A stretch of 46,182 nucleotides of DNA, taken from the NCBI GenBank assembly GCA_937966115.1, contig CALCKX010000055.1, positions 1-46,182 of the forward strand, in the 5' to 3' direction. This document shows, piece after piece, positions 17,233 to 25,961 of this stretch. Source of the DNA: an uncultured Chloracidobacterium sp. (GTDB lineage: Bacteria; Acidobacteriota; Blastocatellia; Chloracidobacteriales; Chloracidobacteriaceae). Every line of letters starts with the position of its first letter. The stretch's first letter is position 1. The translations under genes were made by a program, and so were the position numbers. The notes under the pieces are model-generated. The model was given only the letters and a program-made list of their open reading frames with translations. It was not told the DNA's origin and did not search any database.

Positions 17233-17304
17233 AGTTCCCTGCAGGCTCCCCCTCCCTAATTGTCAGCCTCCTGAAGGGAACTCTCCCTAACGGCTTGGCC
17301 AAGC
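17233..17304. promoter_or_regulatory. Inverted repeat and palindrome between divergent kinase genes
   Basis: In the 350-bp gap (16989-17338), AGTTCCCTGCAGG (17233-17245) is the inverted copy, 12 of 13 bases, of CCTGAAGGGAACT (17270-17282), with a 24-base spacer. Twelve bases on is the perfect palindrome GCTTGGCCAAGC (17293-17304), 35 bases before the start codon at 17339. Good -10/-35 boxes were not recognised. The layout fits operator sites for a dimeric regulator, or a leader hairpin. Confidence 0.5.
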
Positions 17305-17338
17305 GATTCGCTTCGCTCGATTTTCGGATGAAAGCACT

Positions 17339-20338
17339 ATGGCGGCTGCCGTTGCGCTCGATCAATCCAAGGCTCTTTCCGCGAGACCGCCGCTCGTCCA
17401 TATCGTGGACGATGACAGCCTGCTGCGCGGCATGATAGCCGACCTTCTCGAAGAGCAGGGCCTGCGCGTCGTGGAACACGCCGACAGCTACGCGGCGCTG
17501 GAGCAGGCTTGCGAGCTACAGCCGGATTTGGCGCTGCTCGACGTGAACCTGCCGGGAATGGATGGGATCACGCTGTGCGCCCGGCTGCGGCAGATTGAAG
17601 CGTACCGGCACATTCCCATCGCCATGCTGACCGGCGTCAGCGATGATGAAGCCGTCAGGGCCGCCTTCGCCGTGGGCGCGACGGATTACATTCCAAAGCT
17701 GCTGCCGCCGGCGGTGATCAAGCGCAAGGCGAGCCAGCTTATCCGCGCCCATCAGGCGGAGCGGCAACTGCGCGAGACGCAAGAGCGGATGCGCGCCATC
17801 GTCCAGTATTCCAACGACGCGATTCTGACGCTGGACGAGACGCTGCGCATCATTGAAGCCAATCCGTCCGCCGAGGCCTTGCTCGGAGCGGTCGTCGGGC
17901 GTTTGGCCGAGGACGTCATTGACGCGGAGCACGCGCTGAGCGCCATCTTGCCCGGGCTGGCGCAAACCGGTCGCGCCATCGAGGCGACGGTGACGACCGC
18001 GCTGGGCTTTACCAAGACGGTCGAGCTGACAGGCAGCTATTTTTCCAACTTGGGACAGCGGCGCTACACCCTGGCGCTGCGCGACATCACCGGGCGCAAG
18101 CGCGCCGAACAGGCGTTGCGCGACTTGAGTCAGCTCCTTGTCTCGGCCTTCGACGCCCTCCCTGAAGAAGTGGCGCTGCTAGATGCGAATGGCGTCATCG
18201 TGATGGTTAATGAGCGCTGGCGGGCCTTCGCCGAAGCCAACGGCTTGCCGGCGAGCGCCAACTATGGTCTTGGCAGCAACTATCTTCGGCTCTGCGATGG
18301 AGCCGATCCGGAGCGACACCCTGAAGCGCAGGCGCTCGCCGAGGCGATCCGCGGCGTCATCGCGGGGCGGACGCGCCAGTTCAGCTTGGAATACCCCTGT
18401 GACAGCCCGAATGAGCAACGCTGGTTTCTGGCGCAGGCGCTGGCTGTGCAGGGGGCGTCGCAGGCGCGGGTTCTCATCAGCCATGAGGAAGTAACCGAGC
18501 GGGCGCGCGCGCCGTTGCTGATGGCGCTGCCGCTGGAAAGCCTGCCGGCCGCGCCGGATGTCCATCAAATCCTCGATAAGCTGCCCTATGGCGTCGCCTT
18601 GCTCGACAACCGCGGGCGCATCGCGTTTGCGAACCCAGCCTTGGCGAGCCTGCTCGGCGAGACGCCGGCGCGGTGCCGCGGTCGGCGCGGAAAGCGCTAC
18701 CTGAGCCGCCAGGGCTATCAACAGTGGAAGCGCCAGTCCGGGCGCTCTTTTCCCGGCTCTCCGGCGCCAAGCGACGGCGCGCCGGGGAGCGTCGCGTGGC
18801 AAAGCGTGACGCTGCGCAAAAGCGATGGCTGCTTCGTCTCCGCGCGGCTTGCCCTAGAGTCCATCAATGGAGGCCAGGCGTGGCTGGCGCTGGTCGAGGA
18901 TCTTACCGAGCAGCGGCGCGCCGATGAAGCCCTGCGCCAGCACAATCAAGAATGGGAGATCACGGTTGACGCGCTCCCAAGCCTCATTCTGCTCGAAAGC
19001 GCCGAGGGGCGCATCCGGCGCTGTAACCGCGCTGTCGCCGATTTTCTCAACCGCCCCTACGCGGTCATCCTCGGTCAGTCGTCAGGGAAGCTCTTTTTCG
19101 GGCGGGAAGGCGGCTCGCTGCTCGAAGCCATTGAGGATCCCGCGCAGTTTCAGTTTCCAAACGATGATCGGTGGTTTCAGATCAGGAGCTTCTGGATTGC
19201 CCAGGAGCGCGGAATCGGGACTGGCTGGGCGCATCTCATCAGCGACATCACGATGCGGCGGTGGGCCGAGCAAGACATGCGTCGGCTGGTAGCCGCCGTT
19301 GAGCAAGTCGGCGAGGGCGTGGCGACCTTTGACCGGCGGGGACGGATGGAGTTTTGCAATCCGGCTTTCGCGCAGATCACTGGCGTTCCCCTCTGGAAAG
19401 CCGTCGGGCGTCACTTCCTGCGCCTTGGCATAGGTCCGGCTGACCCGGCGATTCGCCAAGAGATTCTCGCCAGCCTGGCCCGGGGGCAGGGCTGGCAGGG
19501 GCGCTATCTGGCGCGCCGCCGCGATGGCTCGACCTATCACGAGCAACTGACCGCCTCGCCGGTGCGCGACGAGCGCGGGGCGCTGCGAAACGTGGTCATC
19601 GTGTGTCGCGATATGACTGAGGCGGTTCGCTATGAAGCCATCGCCGAGGCGGCGAACGTGACGGAAAACGCCAACTATATCTTTTCGGCCATCCGCCACG
19701 AGATGGGCAATCCCATCAACTCCATCAAAACGGCGCTGACGGTCTTGCGGCGCGCCGAGCCGCCATCCCTTGAGGCCGTAAACGCTTGCCTCGATCGGTG
19801 TCTTTCGGAGATTGGGCGCGTGGAGTATCTCTTGCGCACATTGCGCTCTTTCAGCTTCTTTGAAACGCCCAATCCCAAGGCGCAGCCGCTGGCGCCGTTT
19901 CTAGAGCGTTTCTGCGACCTGGTGCGCAATGGGCTGTCCGCTCGACAGATTGCGCTGGAGCGACGCTTTTCCCCAAGCCTGGGGCTGGCCCGATTTGATG
20001 AGCGAGCGCTGCATCAGGCGCTGATGAACCTGGCCTCGAATGCCATTGACGCCCTGGCGGACCAGCCAGAGCCGCGGATTACGATCCTGGCCAAGCGTCA
20101 CCACCAGTGGGTTTCCATCGCGGTGCGCGATAATGGGTGCGGCATTGATCCTGAGCAGACAAAGCGCATCTTCAAGCCGTTTTATACCTCCAAGCCCTCT
20201 GGGACGGGACTGGGTCTGGTCATCACCCAGAAGCTGCTCTCGAAAATGAATGGCACCATCGAGTTGCATCCGCTTGCCGCGGGAGGATGCGAGGCTGTCA
20301 TCACGCTCGAAGCGGCGGATGACGGCCAGGAAACGTAG
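17339..20338 (+). CDS. Receiver plus multi-PAS histidine kinase (N-terminal hybrid)
   Basis: This 999-residue soluble kinase begins with a receiver domain (about 18-135): acidic pocket D24-D26, phospho-acceptor D68 in LLDVNLPG, and K120. Here Lys is followed by Leu-Leu instead of the common Pro-Phe. Then come about five PAS-like blocks (150-258, 268-390, 409-530, 540-650, 650-763); the second to fourth are divergent. The kinase core has H787 in IRHEMGNPINSIK, N901 in NLASNAIDAL, G1 DNGCGID (931-937) and G2 GTGLGLV (955-961), NtrB-like in style. A receiver at the front suggests control by an upstream kinase, for example the divergent neighbour. The following gene, an NtrC-type regulator, is broken, so its output partner is uncertain. 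Confidence 0.9.
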   Translation: MAAAVALDQSKALSARPPLVHIVDDDSLLRGMIADLLEEQGLRVVEHADSYAALEQACELQPDLALLDVNLPGMDGITLCARLRQIEAYRHIPIAMLTGVSDDEAVRAAFAVGATDYIPKLLPPAVIKRKASQLIRAHQAERQLRETQERMRAIVQYSNDAILTLDETLRIIEANPSAEALLGAVVGRLAEDVIDAEHALSAILPGLAQTGRAIEATVTTALGFTKTVELTGSYFSNLGQRRYTLALRDITGRKRAEQALRDLSQLLVSAFDALPEEVALLDANGVIVMVNERWRAFAEANGLPASANYGLGSNYLRLCDGADPERHPEAQALAEAIRGVIAGRTRQFSLEYPCDSPNEQRWFLAQALAVQGASQARVLISHEEVTERARAPLLMALPLESLPAAPDVHQILDKLPYGVALLDNRGRIAFANPALASLLGETPARCRGRRGKRYLSRQGYQQWKRQSGRSFPGSPAPSDGAPGSVAWQSVTLRKSDGCFVSARLALESINGGQAWLALVEDLTEQRRADEALRQHNQEWEITVDALPSLILLESAEGRIRRCNRAVADFLNRPYAVILGQSSGKLFFGREGGSLLEAIEDPAQFQFPNDDRWFQIRSFWIAQERGIGTGWAHLISDITMRRWAEQDMRRLVAAVEQVGEGVATFDRRGRMEFCNPAFAQITGVPLWKAVGRHFLRLGIGPADPAIRQEILASLARGQGWQGRYLARRRDGSTYHEQLTASPVRDERGALRNVVIVCRDMTEAVRYEAIAEAANVTENANYIFSAIRHEMGNPINSIKTALTVLRRAEPPSLEAVNACLDRCLSEIGRVEYLLRTLRSFSFFETPNPKAQPLAPFLERFCDLVRNGLSARQIALERRFSPSLGLARFDERALHQALMNLASNAIDALADQPEPRITILAKRHHQWVSIAVRDNGCGIDPEQTKRIFKPFYTSKPSGTGLGLVITQKLLSKMNGTIELHPLAAGGCEAVITLEAADDGQET

Positions 20339-20392
20339 GCCCGGAAGGCGCCGGCCCGGAGATGCAGGCCAGAAGACGCAAGGCGGAAGCGC

Positions 20393-21435
20393 ATGGCGAA
20401 TGATGACTTGGCGGCTTGGCGTGGACGACGAGGCGCGGTTTCGCGACACCCTCGCCGCCGACTTCCGGCGAGACGCCATGGAAGCCGTGGCGCCGGGGAG
20501 CGTGGCGGCGGCCCGCGCCGCGCTGGAGCGCGGGGCCTTTGACGTCGTCTTGCTTGACCAGCGGCCGCCTGACGGCGATGGCCCCGAGGTCGCGCCGCTG
20601 GCGCTGCGCCCCAACGACGCGGTCAAGCTCCCGCTGCTGACGGCTTTCCCGAGCTATAATCGCGCGGCTCAGGCCCTGCGGAGCGGAATACGCGATTGCC
20701 TGTCCAGGCCGGTCGGCATCGCCGAAGCGCGCCGCGCGGTCGCGACGCTGCTGCGCGCGACGGAGCTGGAGCGCATCCCCAAGGTCCGCCGCCGGGCGAC
20801 AAGCCAGGATGAGGCGCGCGCGCTGGCGACATCCAGCGTCTTATTCGGGGGGCGCAGGACACGTCCGCCAACGTTCTCATCGCGGGCGAAACCGGGACGG
20901 GCAAAACGCTGGTCGCCAAGGCGATTCGCTACGGCTCGGCCCAGGCCGGCGTCCGTTCACGGGCGTCAAAGCTGCGCCGCGTTACCGGAAACGCTCGTCG
21001 AGGCCGGGTTGTTCGGCGTGGAGAAAGGCGCCTACGCTGGCGCGGTCCAGCGGCGCGTTCTCATCGAGCGGGCGAAAGGGAGTCGCTTTTTCTCGATGAG
21101 ATTGCCGAAATGCCGCCGTCCACGCAGGCGAAGCTGCTCAGCGCGCTCGAAGACCGGCAGGCGTGCGTCGCCTGGGTGGCGAGCGCGGCCGGCTCATCGA
21201 GACGCGGCTCATCGAGCGCGCCGCCGCCGCCCCCCCACCCGCGGACGCGGCCCGGCAGCGCGGATGCCAACGGCGCGGCGCGCCCGCTCGAGACGGCTGC
21301 GCGGGAGTGGATCCTGGCTGTCTATGAGCAACTCGGCGGCAATTTGACGAAAATGGCGCAGGCGCATTATCCCTTTCGACGCTGCGGCGCAAGCTAGCCG
21401 AGTACGGACGGCGGCCTGCGCGGCGCGCCGAATGA
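20393..21435 (+). pseudogene. Decayed sigma-54 (NtrC-type) response regulator
   Basis: Fragments of one regulator lie in order but in different frames. The probable old start ATG at 20393 (MANDDLAAW) shifts to the receiver frame (GVDDEARFRDTL, VVLLDQRPPDG; the conserved Lys is Arg in LSRPVG). Then come Walker A GETGTGKT near 20885-20910 in another frame, RPFTGVKAAP near 20950 in a third, LVEAGLFGVEKGAYAGA near 21000-21045 in the first again, and FLDEIAEMPPSTQAKLL near 21090-21135 in the second. Last are the Fis-type helix remnant EQLGGNLTKMAQA and LSTLRRKLAEYGRR after a further shift. At least five shifts are needed, and most of the second half of the AAA+ domain is missing. It was probably the partner of the kinase just upstream. 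Confidence 0.88.
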
Positions 21436-21579
21436 CCGATTCGCAAAACGCCAGGACCAAGCCAGGCGCGGGGCTGAAGCCGGCTCTGGAGGGTCAGGTC
21501 AAGTCAGGTCAACTTCCGATTTGGCCAGCGATGTGATTTGCTTGCCCCCGCCCCCAATACTGGGTTGATTGTAGAGGCC

Positions 21580-22479
21580 ATGAAAAAGCTTTTCATTACT
21601 GGAGCAAGCGGTTTTGTCGGGCAGGCGCTCTTGCCGGCGCTCAAGCTCGAAGGCTATAGCGTCGTGGCGTTGTCGCGGAAAGTGCGCGACGCGTCCAGTG
21701 GCGTTCGCTGGGCGCTTGGCGATCCGTTGGAAGCCGATGACTGGCAAAAGGAAGTGGATGGCGCCTTTGGCGTCATCAATCTGGCGGGCGAGCCAATCGT
21801 GGGCAAGCGTTGGACGCCTGAGCAAAAGAAACGGCTCCGCGATAGCCGCGTCGTGACAACGCAAAATTTGGTCAATGCCATCGCCCAGGCCAGCCAGAAG
21901 CCATCCGTCCTGGTTTCCGCTTCGGCCATTGGGCTATATCCCAAAAATCAGGAAACTGAGCTTGATGAAGCCAGTCGTCCGGCGGACGACTTTCTAGGCC
22001 AGCTCTGCCAGGAATGGGAAGACGCCGCCAAGGTCGCTGAGGTTCACGGCGTCCGCGTCGCGCTGCTGCGCATTGGCGTCGTCCTCGGCCGGGACGGAGG
22101 CGCGCTGGCCCGCATGCTGCCAGTGTTCAAGCTTGGTCTGGGCGGTCCGCTGGGCAGCGGCAATCAGTGGTTTTCCTGGATTCACATCGCGGATGTGGTC
22201 GGCCTGATCCTATGGGCGCTGTCCTCCGCGACGGCGCGCGGACCAATCAACGCGGTCGCGCCGAATCCGGCGCGGATGAAAGAGTTCGCCGCCACGCTGG
22301 GCAGGGTTTTGAATCGCCCGGCTTTTCTGCCGGCGCCCGCCTTTGCGCTGAACCTCGTCCTGGGCGAATCGGCGCAAGTCGTGCTGGATGGGCAGCGCGT
22401 CGCGCCAAAGGCAGCCATCCAGGGCGGTTACGCCTTTCGCTTTCCCGATCTCGAAGGGGCGTTGCGCGATGTCATCTAG
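21580..22479 (+). CDS. TIGR01777-family NAD(P)-dependent epimerase-like protein
   Basis: This 299-residue extended SDR protein starts at ATG 21580 with AGAGG just upstream. The nucleotide loop is ITGASGFVGQAL (residues 6-17). Family hallmarks are NLAGEPIVGKRWTPEQKKRLRDSRV, VSASAIGLYP, the WEDAA segment, RIGVVLGRDGGAL and FSWIHIADV. The usual SDR Tyr-x-x-x-Lys pair is not evident, as is common in this family. Homologues (YfcH, human SDR39U1) have no firm reaction; old labels as cell-division inhibitors are unsupported. The stop is 4 bases from the convergent phosphatase gene. Confidence 0.9.
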   Translation: MKKLFITGASGFVGQALLPALKLEGYSVVALSRKVRDASSGVRWALGDPLEADDWQKEVDGAFGVINLAGEPIVGKRWTPEQKKRLRDSRVVTTQNLVNAIAQASQKPSVLVSASAIGLYPKNQETELDEASRPADDFLGQLCQEWEDAAKVAEVHGVRVALLRIGVVLGRDGGALARMLPVFKLGLGGPLGSGNQWFSWIHIADVVGLILWALSSATARGPINAVAPNPARMKEFAATLGRVLNRPAFLPAPAFALNLVLGESAQVVLDGQRVAPKAAIQGGYAFRFPDLEGALRDVI

Positions 22480-22483
22480 CGCC

Positions 22484-24997
22484 CTAGGCGGAGGGCGCGC
22501 CGGCACGCTCCGGGCGACGCTGAACGACGATGATGGTGATGTCGTCCGATTGCTCGGCGTCGCCCATGTGCCGCCTGACATCCGCTATGATCGCGTCGCA
22601 TAGCGCCTGCGCGCCGCGCTGCGCGTGACGCTGCACAACGGAAGCCAGCGCCTCGTAGCCATAGGCTTCATTTCGCTCATTGAGGGCCTCGACAATGCCA
22701 TCGCTGGTCAAGACGAGACACTCCGGCACTTCGCGGCTCAGCGAGGCTTGAATTTCCTCATACGCGACGCGGCGCATGCTGCCGAGCGGCAGCCCGCCGA
22801 CTTCAAGAAATTCAACCGAAGCCTCCGCCTGGCGCGGCGCGTATCGCCAACAGACCAGGGGCGGCAGCCCGGCGTTGGCCACGGCGAAGGTCCCGCTCTG
22901 GAGTTCCAGTTGCACATAGGCGGCTGCCACGAACATCCGCACGCGCTTCATATCCGGGTGGAGCAGCTCATTGAGGCGGGCGAGCATCGCGGCGCAGCCC
23001 AGCTCGTCTTCCTCGACCTCGCTCCGAAAGGCGGTCGTCGCGATGGCGGCGAACAGTGCGCCTGGCACGCTCTTGCCCGAGACGTCGCCCAAAAAAATGC
23101 CCAGCCTGCCCTCCGTCCCCTGGAAGAAGTCGTAGAAGTCGCCCCCCACCTCCCGCGCCGGCAAGCTTTGCGCCGCAATCTCCCAGCCTTCCAGCCTGGG
23201 AACGCCCGCCGGAAGGAACGACGCCTGAATTCGGGCCGCCAAAGCCAGTTGGCGCGCATGGCGCTGCTCTTCAATCACGCGGTCAAGGAGCGTCGGCTGG
23301 TCATCGCGCTCGCTTTCGGCGGGTCGCCAGGTCAGGGCGGCTGCCGCGAGCGGCAGCGGAACGAGCAGCGTGGGTAGCCAAGGCGAGATTCCGAAAACCG
23401 GAAAGGTCGCCGCCACGACCGCCAGGCTCGTTCCTTGGTAAGCCCAAATGGCGCACAGCGTCGCCCACAGCCCAAAGCGCTCGAACGTGGCCACCAGCGT
23501 CAGGATCACGAAGACATGCTCCGCCAAAAGCCATGGGGTGTCGAAAGACAGCGGCAGGACCAGCGCGAAAGGGCTCGACCACATCACGCTGCCCAGGAGC
23601 GCCAGCGCTACCCAGGCCAGTCGCGCCGGCAAGCGTAGCCAATCCGTCAGCGCCGCCCAAGCGAAGGCGATGAGCACCAGGCTGTAATCCAGCGTGTTCC
23701 GCAGGAGCGTCCCCACGACGAAAAGACTTGGAGACCAATTGTCTAGCAGCAGGCAAGTGTTATCGCCATATCGCCCGACGGGCGTCGTCGCATCGGCCGT
23801 CAGCCAGTGCATGACCCCGCTAAAGCCCAACAGCGCCCATCCGACGCTGCCGCCAACCAGGCCGCGCTGCAAAGTCATCGCGTATGGCACGCGCCGCAGA
23901 AGCAAGATGGAGCGGAATACGACGGCATAGGGGCGCTTGGTCTCATGCTCGAGGTGCAGAAGCGCCGCGCACGCCACCCAGACCGCTGTCGTGGACAGGA
24001 TAGTTGTCAGCAGGCTCGATATGGCGTAAGCGCCTATGGTAAAGCCGAGAAACTGCGATGATTGCGAGAGCGCCATCTGCGACAGGTCGCCATCCGCGAC
24101 CGGGTTCTCGAACAAGGCCTTGCTGACCGAAAACGGCAGCAACGGAACGAAGACCAGGATCCCGCTGAAACCCGCCAGCGCGGCGCATACGGTCGGCCCC
24201 CGCCAGAGGATGACGTGACGACGGGAAGTTTTCAGAACATACGCGACTGCCGCGATCACCAGCGCTAGGTAAAACGGCAGTCCCAGCGCCGACACGAGAA
24301 CGCTTTTGTCAAGGGGGCGCGCCCGGTTGGCGGCAGTCGCCTGAAGGCGATGCTGAAAGTGCCAGACCGTCTCCCCGCGCAGTCGGACGACCACCACGCG
24401 GGTTAGCTCTGGCTTCTCTGGCAGGGGGCGCTGCCAGCGCACTTCGGTTTCGGGCTGTTCCGGCAGGCGCTCGATTTGAGGGGTGCCAAGCCAGGTTGGG
24501 CTGAGGCTTGTCGCGCTGACGAGAAAGGCGCGCGCCAGCGCCAGCGCCGCCGCTTCCGATGGCGGCTCCGCATTCGAGACCCGCGCGTCGCTGTTGAAGT
24601 AGCTCGCCATTTCGCCAGCCCCGGAAAAGCCTATGCGCGCGGCCAAGCTTCCGTTGGGTCGGAACCAGACAGCATGCTCGATGACGACTGGGAGGCGGAG
24701 CTGGCTGACCATCTGCGCGATGTCCGCGTTGTCGGCCTGCTGGCGGAGCGCCTCCAGGGCCAGCTGGTCAACCTGGATGAGCCGAAACATCAGCCCGTCG
24801 GGAGGCGCTTGCCCGGCTTGGCGGCTGAAGGCTTCTTGGGCGAACTCGACGCTGACCCGACGGTCAGGCGGGTTGAGCAGCGTCAGCTCTGGCAGCGACT
24901 GGCTGGCGAGCGTCAGCCCCAAGACCAGGCCAACTAGCGCAAGGACAGCCAGCGCGACAACGGGCGGGAATGGTAACCGGCTGGTCGAGTCAGGCAT
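22484..24997 (-). CDS. Polytopic membrane PP2C-type (RsbU/SpoIIE-like) phosphatase
   Basis: This protein has 837 residues. An N-terminal helix (about 12-32) is followed by an extracytoplasmic region of about 200 residues, then about ten further transmembrane helices up to residue 560. The cytoplasmic C-terminal third is a PP2C_SIG phosphatase with complete metal sites: REVGGDFYDFF, FLGDVSGKSVPGALFA, LTSDGIVEALN and SDDITIIVV. Such phosphatases dephosphorylate anti-sigma antagonists or similar Ser/Thr phosphoproteins in partner-switching. No anti-sigma or STAS gene is adjacent. A short linker helix (LLDRVIEEQRHARQLALAARIQ) before the catalytic domain is the usual coupling helix. Signal and target are unknown. 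Confidence 0.88.
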   Translation of the reverse strand: MPDSTSRLPFPPVVALAVLALVGLVLGLTLASQSLPELTLLNPPDRRVSVEFAQEAFSRQAGQAPPDGLMFRLIQVDQLALEALRQQADNADIAQMVSQLRLPVVIEHAVWFRPNGSLAARIGFSGAGEMASYFNSDARVSNAEPPSEAAALALARAFLVSATSLSPTWLGTPQIERLPEQPETEVRWQRPLPEKPELTRVVVVRLRGETVWHFQHRLQATAANRARPLDKSVLVSALGLPFYLALVIAAVAYVLKTSRRHVILWRGPTVCAALAGFSGILVFVPLLPFSVSKALFENPVADGDLSQMALSQSSQFLGFTIGAYAISSLLTTILSTTAVWVACAALLHLEHETKRPYAVVFRSILLLRRVPYAMTLQRGLVGGSVGWALLGFSGVMHWLTADATTPVGRYGDNTCLLLDNWSPSLFVVGTLLRNTLDYSLVLIAFAWAALTDWLRLPARLAWVALALLGSVMWSSPFALVLPLSFDTPWLLAEHVFVILTLVATFERFGLWATLCAIWAYQGTSLAVVAATFPVFGISPWLPTLLVPLPLAAAALTWRPAESERDDQPTLLDRVIEEQRHARQLALAARIQASFLPAGVPRLEGWEIAAQSLPAREVGGDFYDFFQGTEGRLGIFLGDVSGKSVPGALFAAIATTAFRSEVEEDELGCAAMLARLNELLHPDMKRVRMFVAAAYVQLELQSGTFAVANAGLPPLVCWRYAPRQAEASVEFLEVGGLPLGSMRRVAYEEIQASLSREVPECLVLTSDGIVEALNERNEAYGYEALASVVQRHAQRGAQALCDAIIADVRRHMGDAEQSDDITIIVVQRRPERAGAPSA

Positions 24998-25093
24998 CCG
25001 GCAGGCTGCTTTCCAAATCTAAGCGACACCCGAATCTGGCCGGCGCGGCGCGGCCGGGAGCGACATCGGGCCCTTTCCGGACCGCTGCCCCAA

Positions 25094-25109
25094 AGCCAGC
25101 AAGCTGGCT
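25094..25109 (-). terminator. Short hairpin after the DUF2934 gene
   Basis: AGCCAGC and GCTGGCT (7-bp arms, nearly no loop) lie 3 bases past the stop of the gene on the minus strand and are followed by TTTGGGG. It is a weak intrinsic terminator candidate. Confidence 0.4.
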
Positions 25110-25112
25110 CAG

Positions 25113-25688
25113 TTAGGATGACTTTTTCTTGGCTGACTTGGCGGCTTTGGATTTGGCTGGGGGAAGCGCGGCGGCTTCCGCCAGAGGCGGCGCGGGAGCG
25201 GCTTCCGCCGCTTTCTTGCGCGCCGGCTTGGGCTTGCGCTGGGCATCGCTCGCCGGCGCGGGGGGCGCAGCGACGGCAGGCGACGGCAACGCTGGATTGG
25301 TCGGCGGCGCCACGGTCGCGGCTACCGATGCGCTGGCTTCATCGGAGGGCGAGGCGTCGGCCTTCTTACGCCGGGCGACCGGCTTTCGCGTCGCGGGCTT
25401 ATGCCCCGCGAGCCGCTGCGCCAAGTCTGGCGGCAGGGTCACGGCCGGGACGGCTTCCTCGGCCATCGCGCCCTCGCTGATCGCCGCGCTCATTTTTTGG
25501 CGGCGCTTGACTTCTTCCTCAATCAGCTTTTCAAGCACTTCATTCTCGGCGCGAAACCAATCGTCGGCCATGTGCTGCGGCGTGCTGTAGCCGCGCTCCA
25601 GCGAAAGCTGGTGCGCGCGGCGGCGGATGGCGTCCATAACAGCTCGATCTTGCAGCAACGACTGGCGAACGCTTTTTGTATCCATCAT
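25113..25688 (-). CDS. DUF2934 protein with Ala/Pro/Lys-rich histone-like tail
   Basis: The protein has 191 residues from ATG 25688, the first of two adjacent ATGs. The N-terminal 75 residues carry a DUF2934 helix pair: IRRRAHQLSLERGYSTPQHMADDWFRAENEVLEKLIEEEV. The rest is low complexity, with many A, P and K (ARKKA, KKKADA, KSKAAKSAKKKSS) and a strongly basic end. This tail resembles the C-termini of bacterial H1-like or AlgP-type proteins. DUF2934 has no proven role. The tail suggests nucleic-acid or polyanion contact, by inference only. The gap of 273 bases to the divergent regulator gene holds A-rich sequence and probable promoters but no gene. Confidence 0.75.
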   Translation of the reverse strand: MMDTKSVRQSLLQDRAVMDAIRRRAHQLSLERGYSTPQHMADDWFRAENEVLEKLIEEEVKRRQKMSAAISEGAMAEEAVPAVTLPPDLAQRLAGHKPATRKPVARRKKADASPSDEASASVAATVAPPTNPALPSPAVAAPPAPASDAQRKPKPARKKAAEAAPAPPLAEAAALPPAKSKAAKSAKKKSS

Positions 25689-25961
25689 TCCGTGCTTGGT
25701 TCCTCCGTGCGCGCCTGGCCCGCGCGCCGCGCAATAAGACTTCCACAAGCCGCGGGGGCGACCGGCGCGCGTAGCGAGGCTGCAAAAATGCGTGCCGTCG
25801 TGTCTGTAAACGCACAGCGTGAAAGTTTTCTTAGACGGCAACTAAAAAAAACACTACCATGCGGCTTCCGTTTTTGAAAACCCTGCGCCAGTCCGGTCGG
25901 GCGGCGGCCCAGCGCCTGCCGAGCGGGCGATTTTCAGAAGGCGCGGATGACCTGAGACGTT

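Noticed and set aside
21580-22479. Cell-division inhibitor SulA
   Set aside because: This is an old label for TIGR01777 proteins. The sequence is an SDR fold and has nothing in common with SulA.
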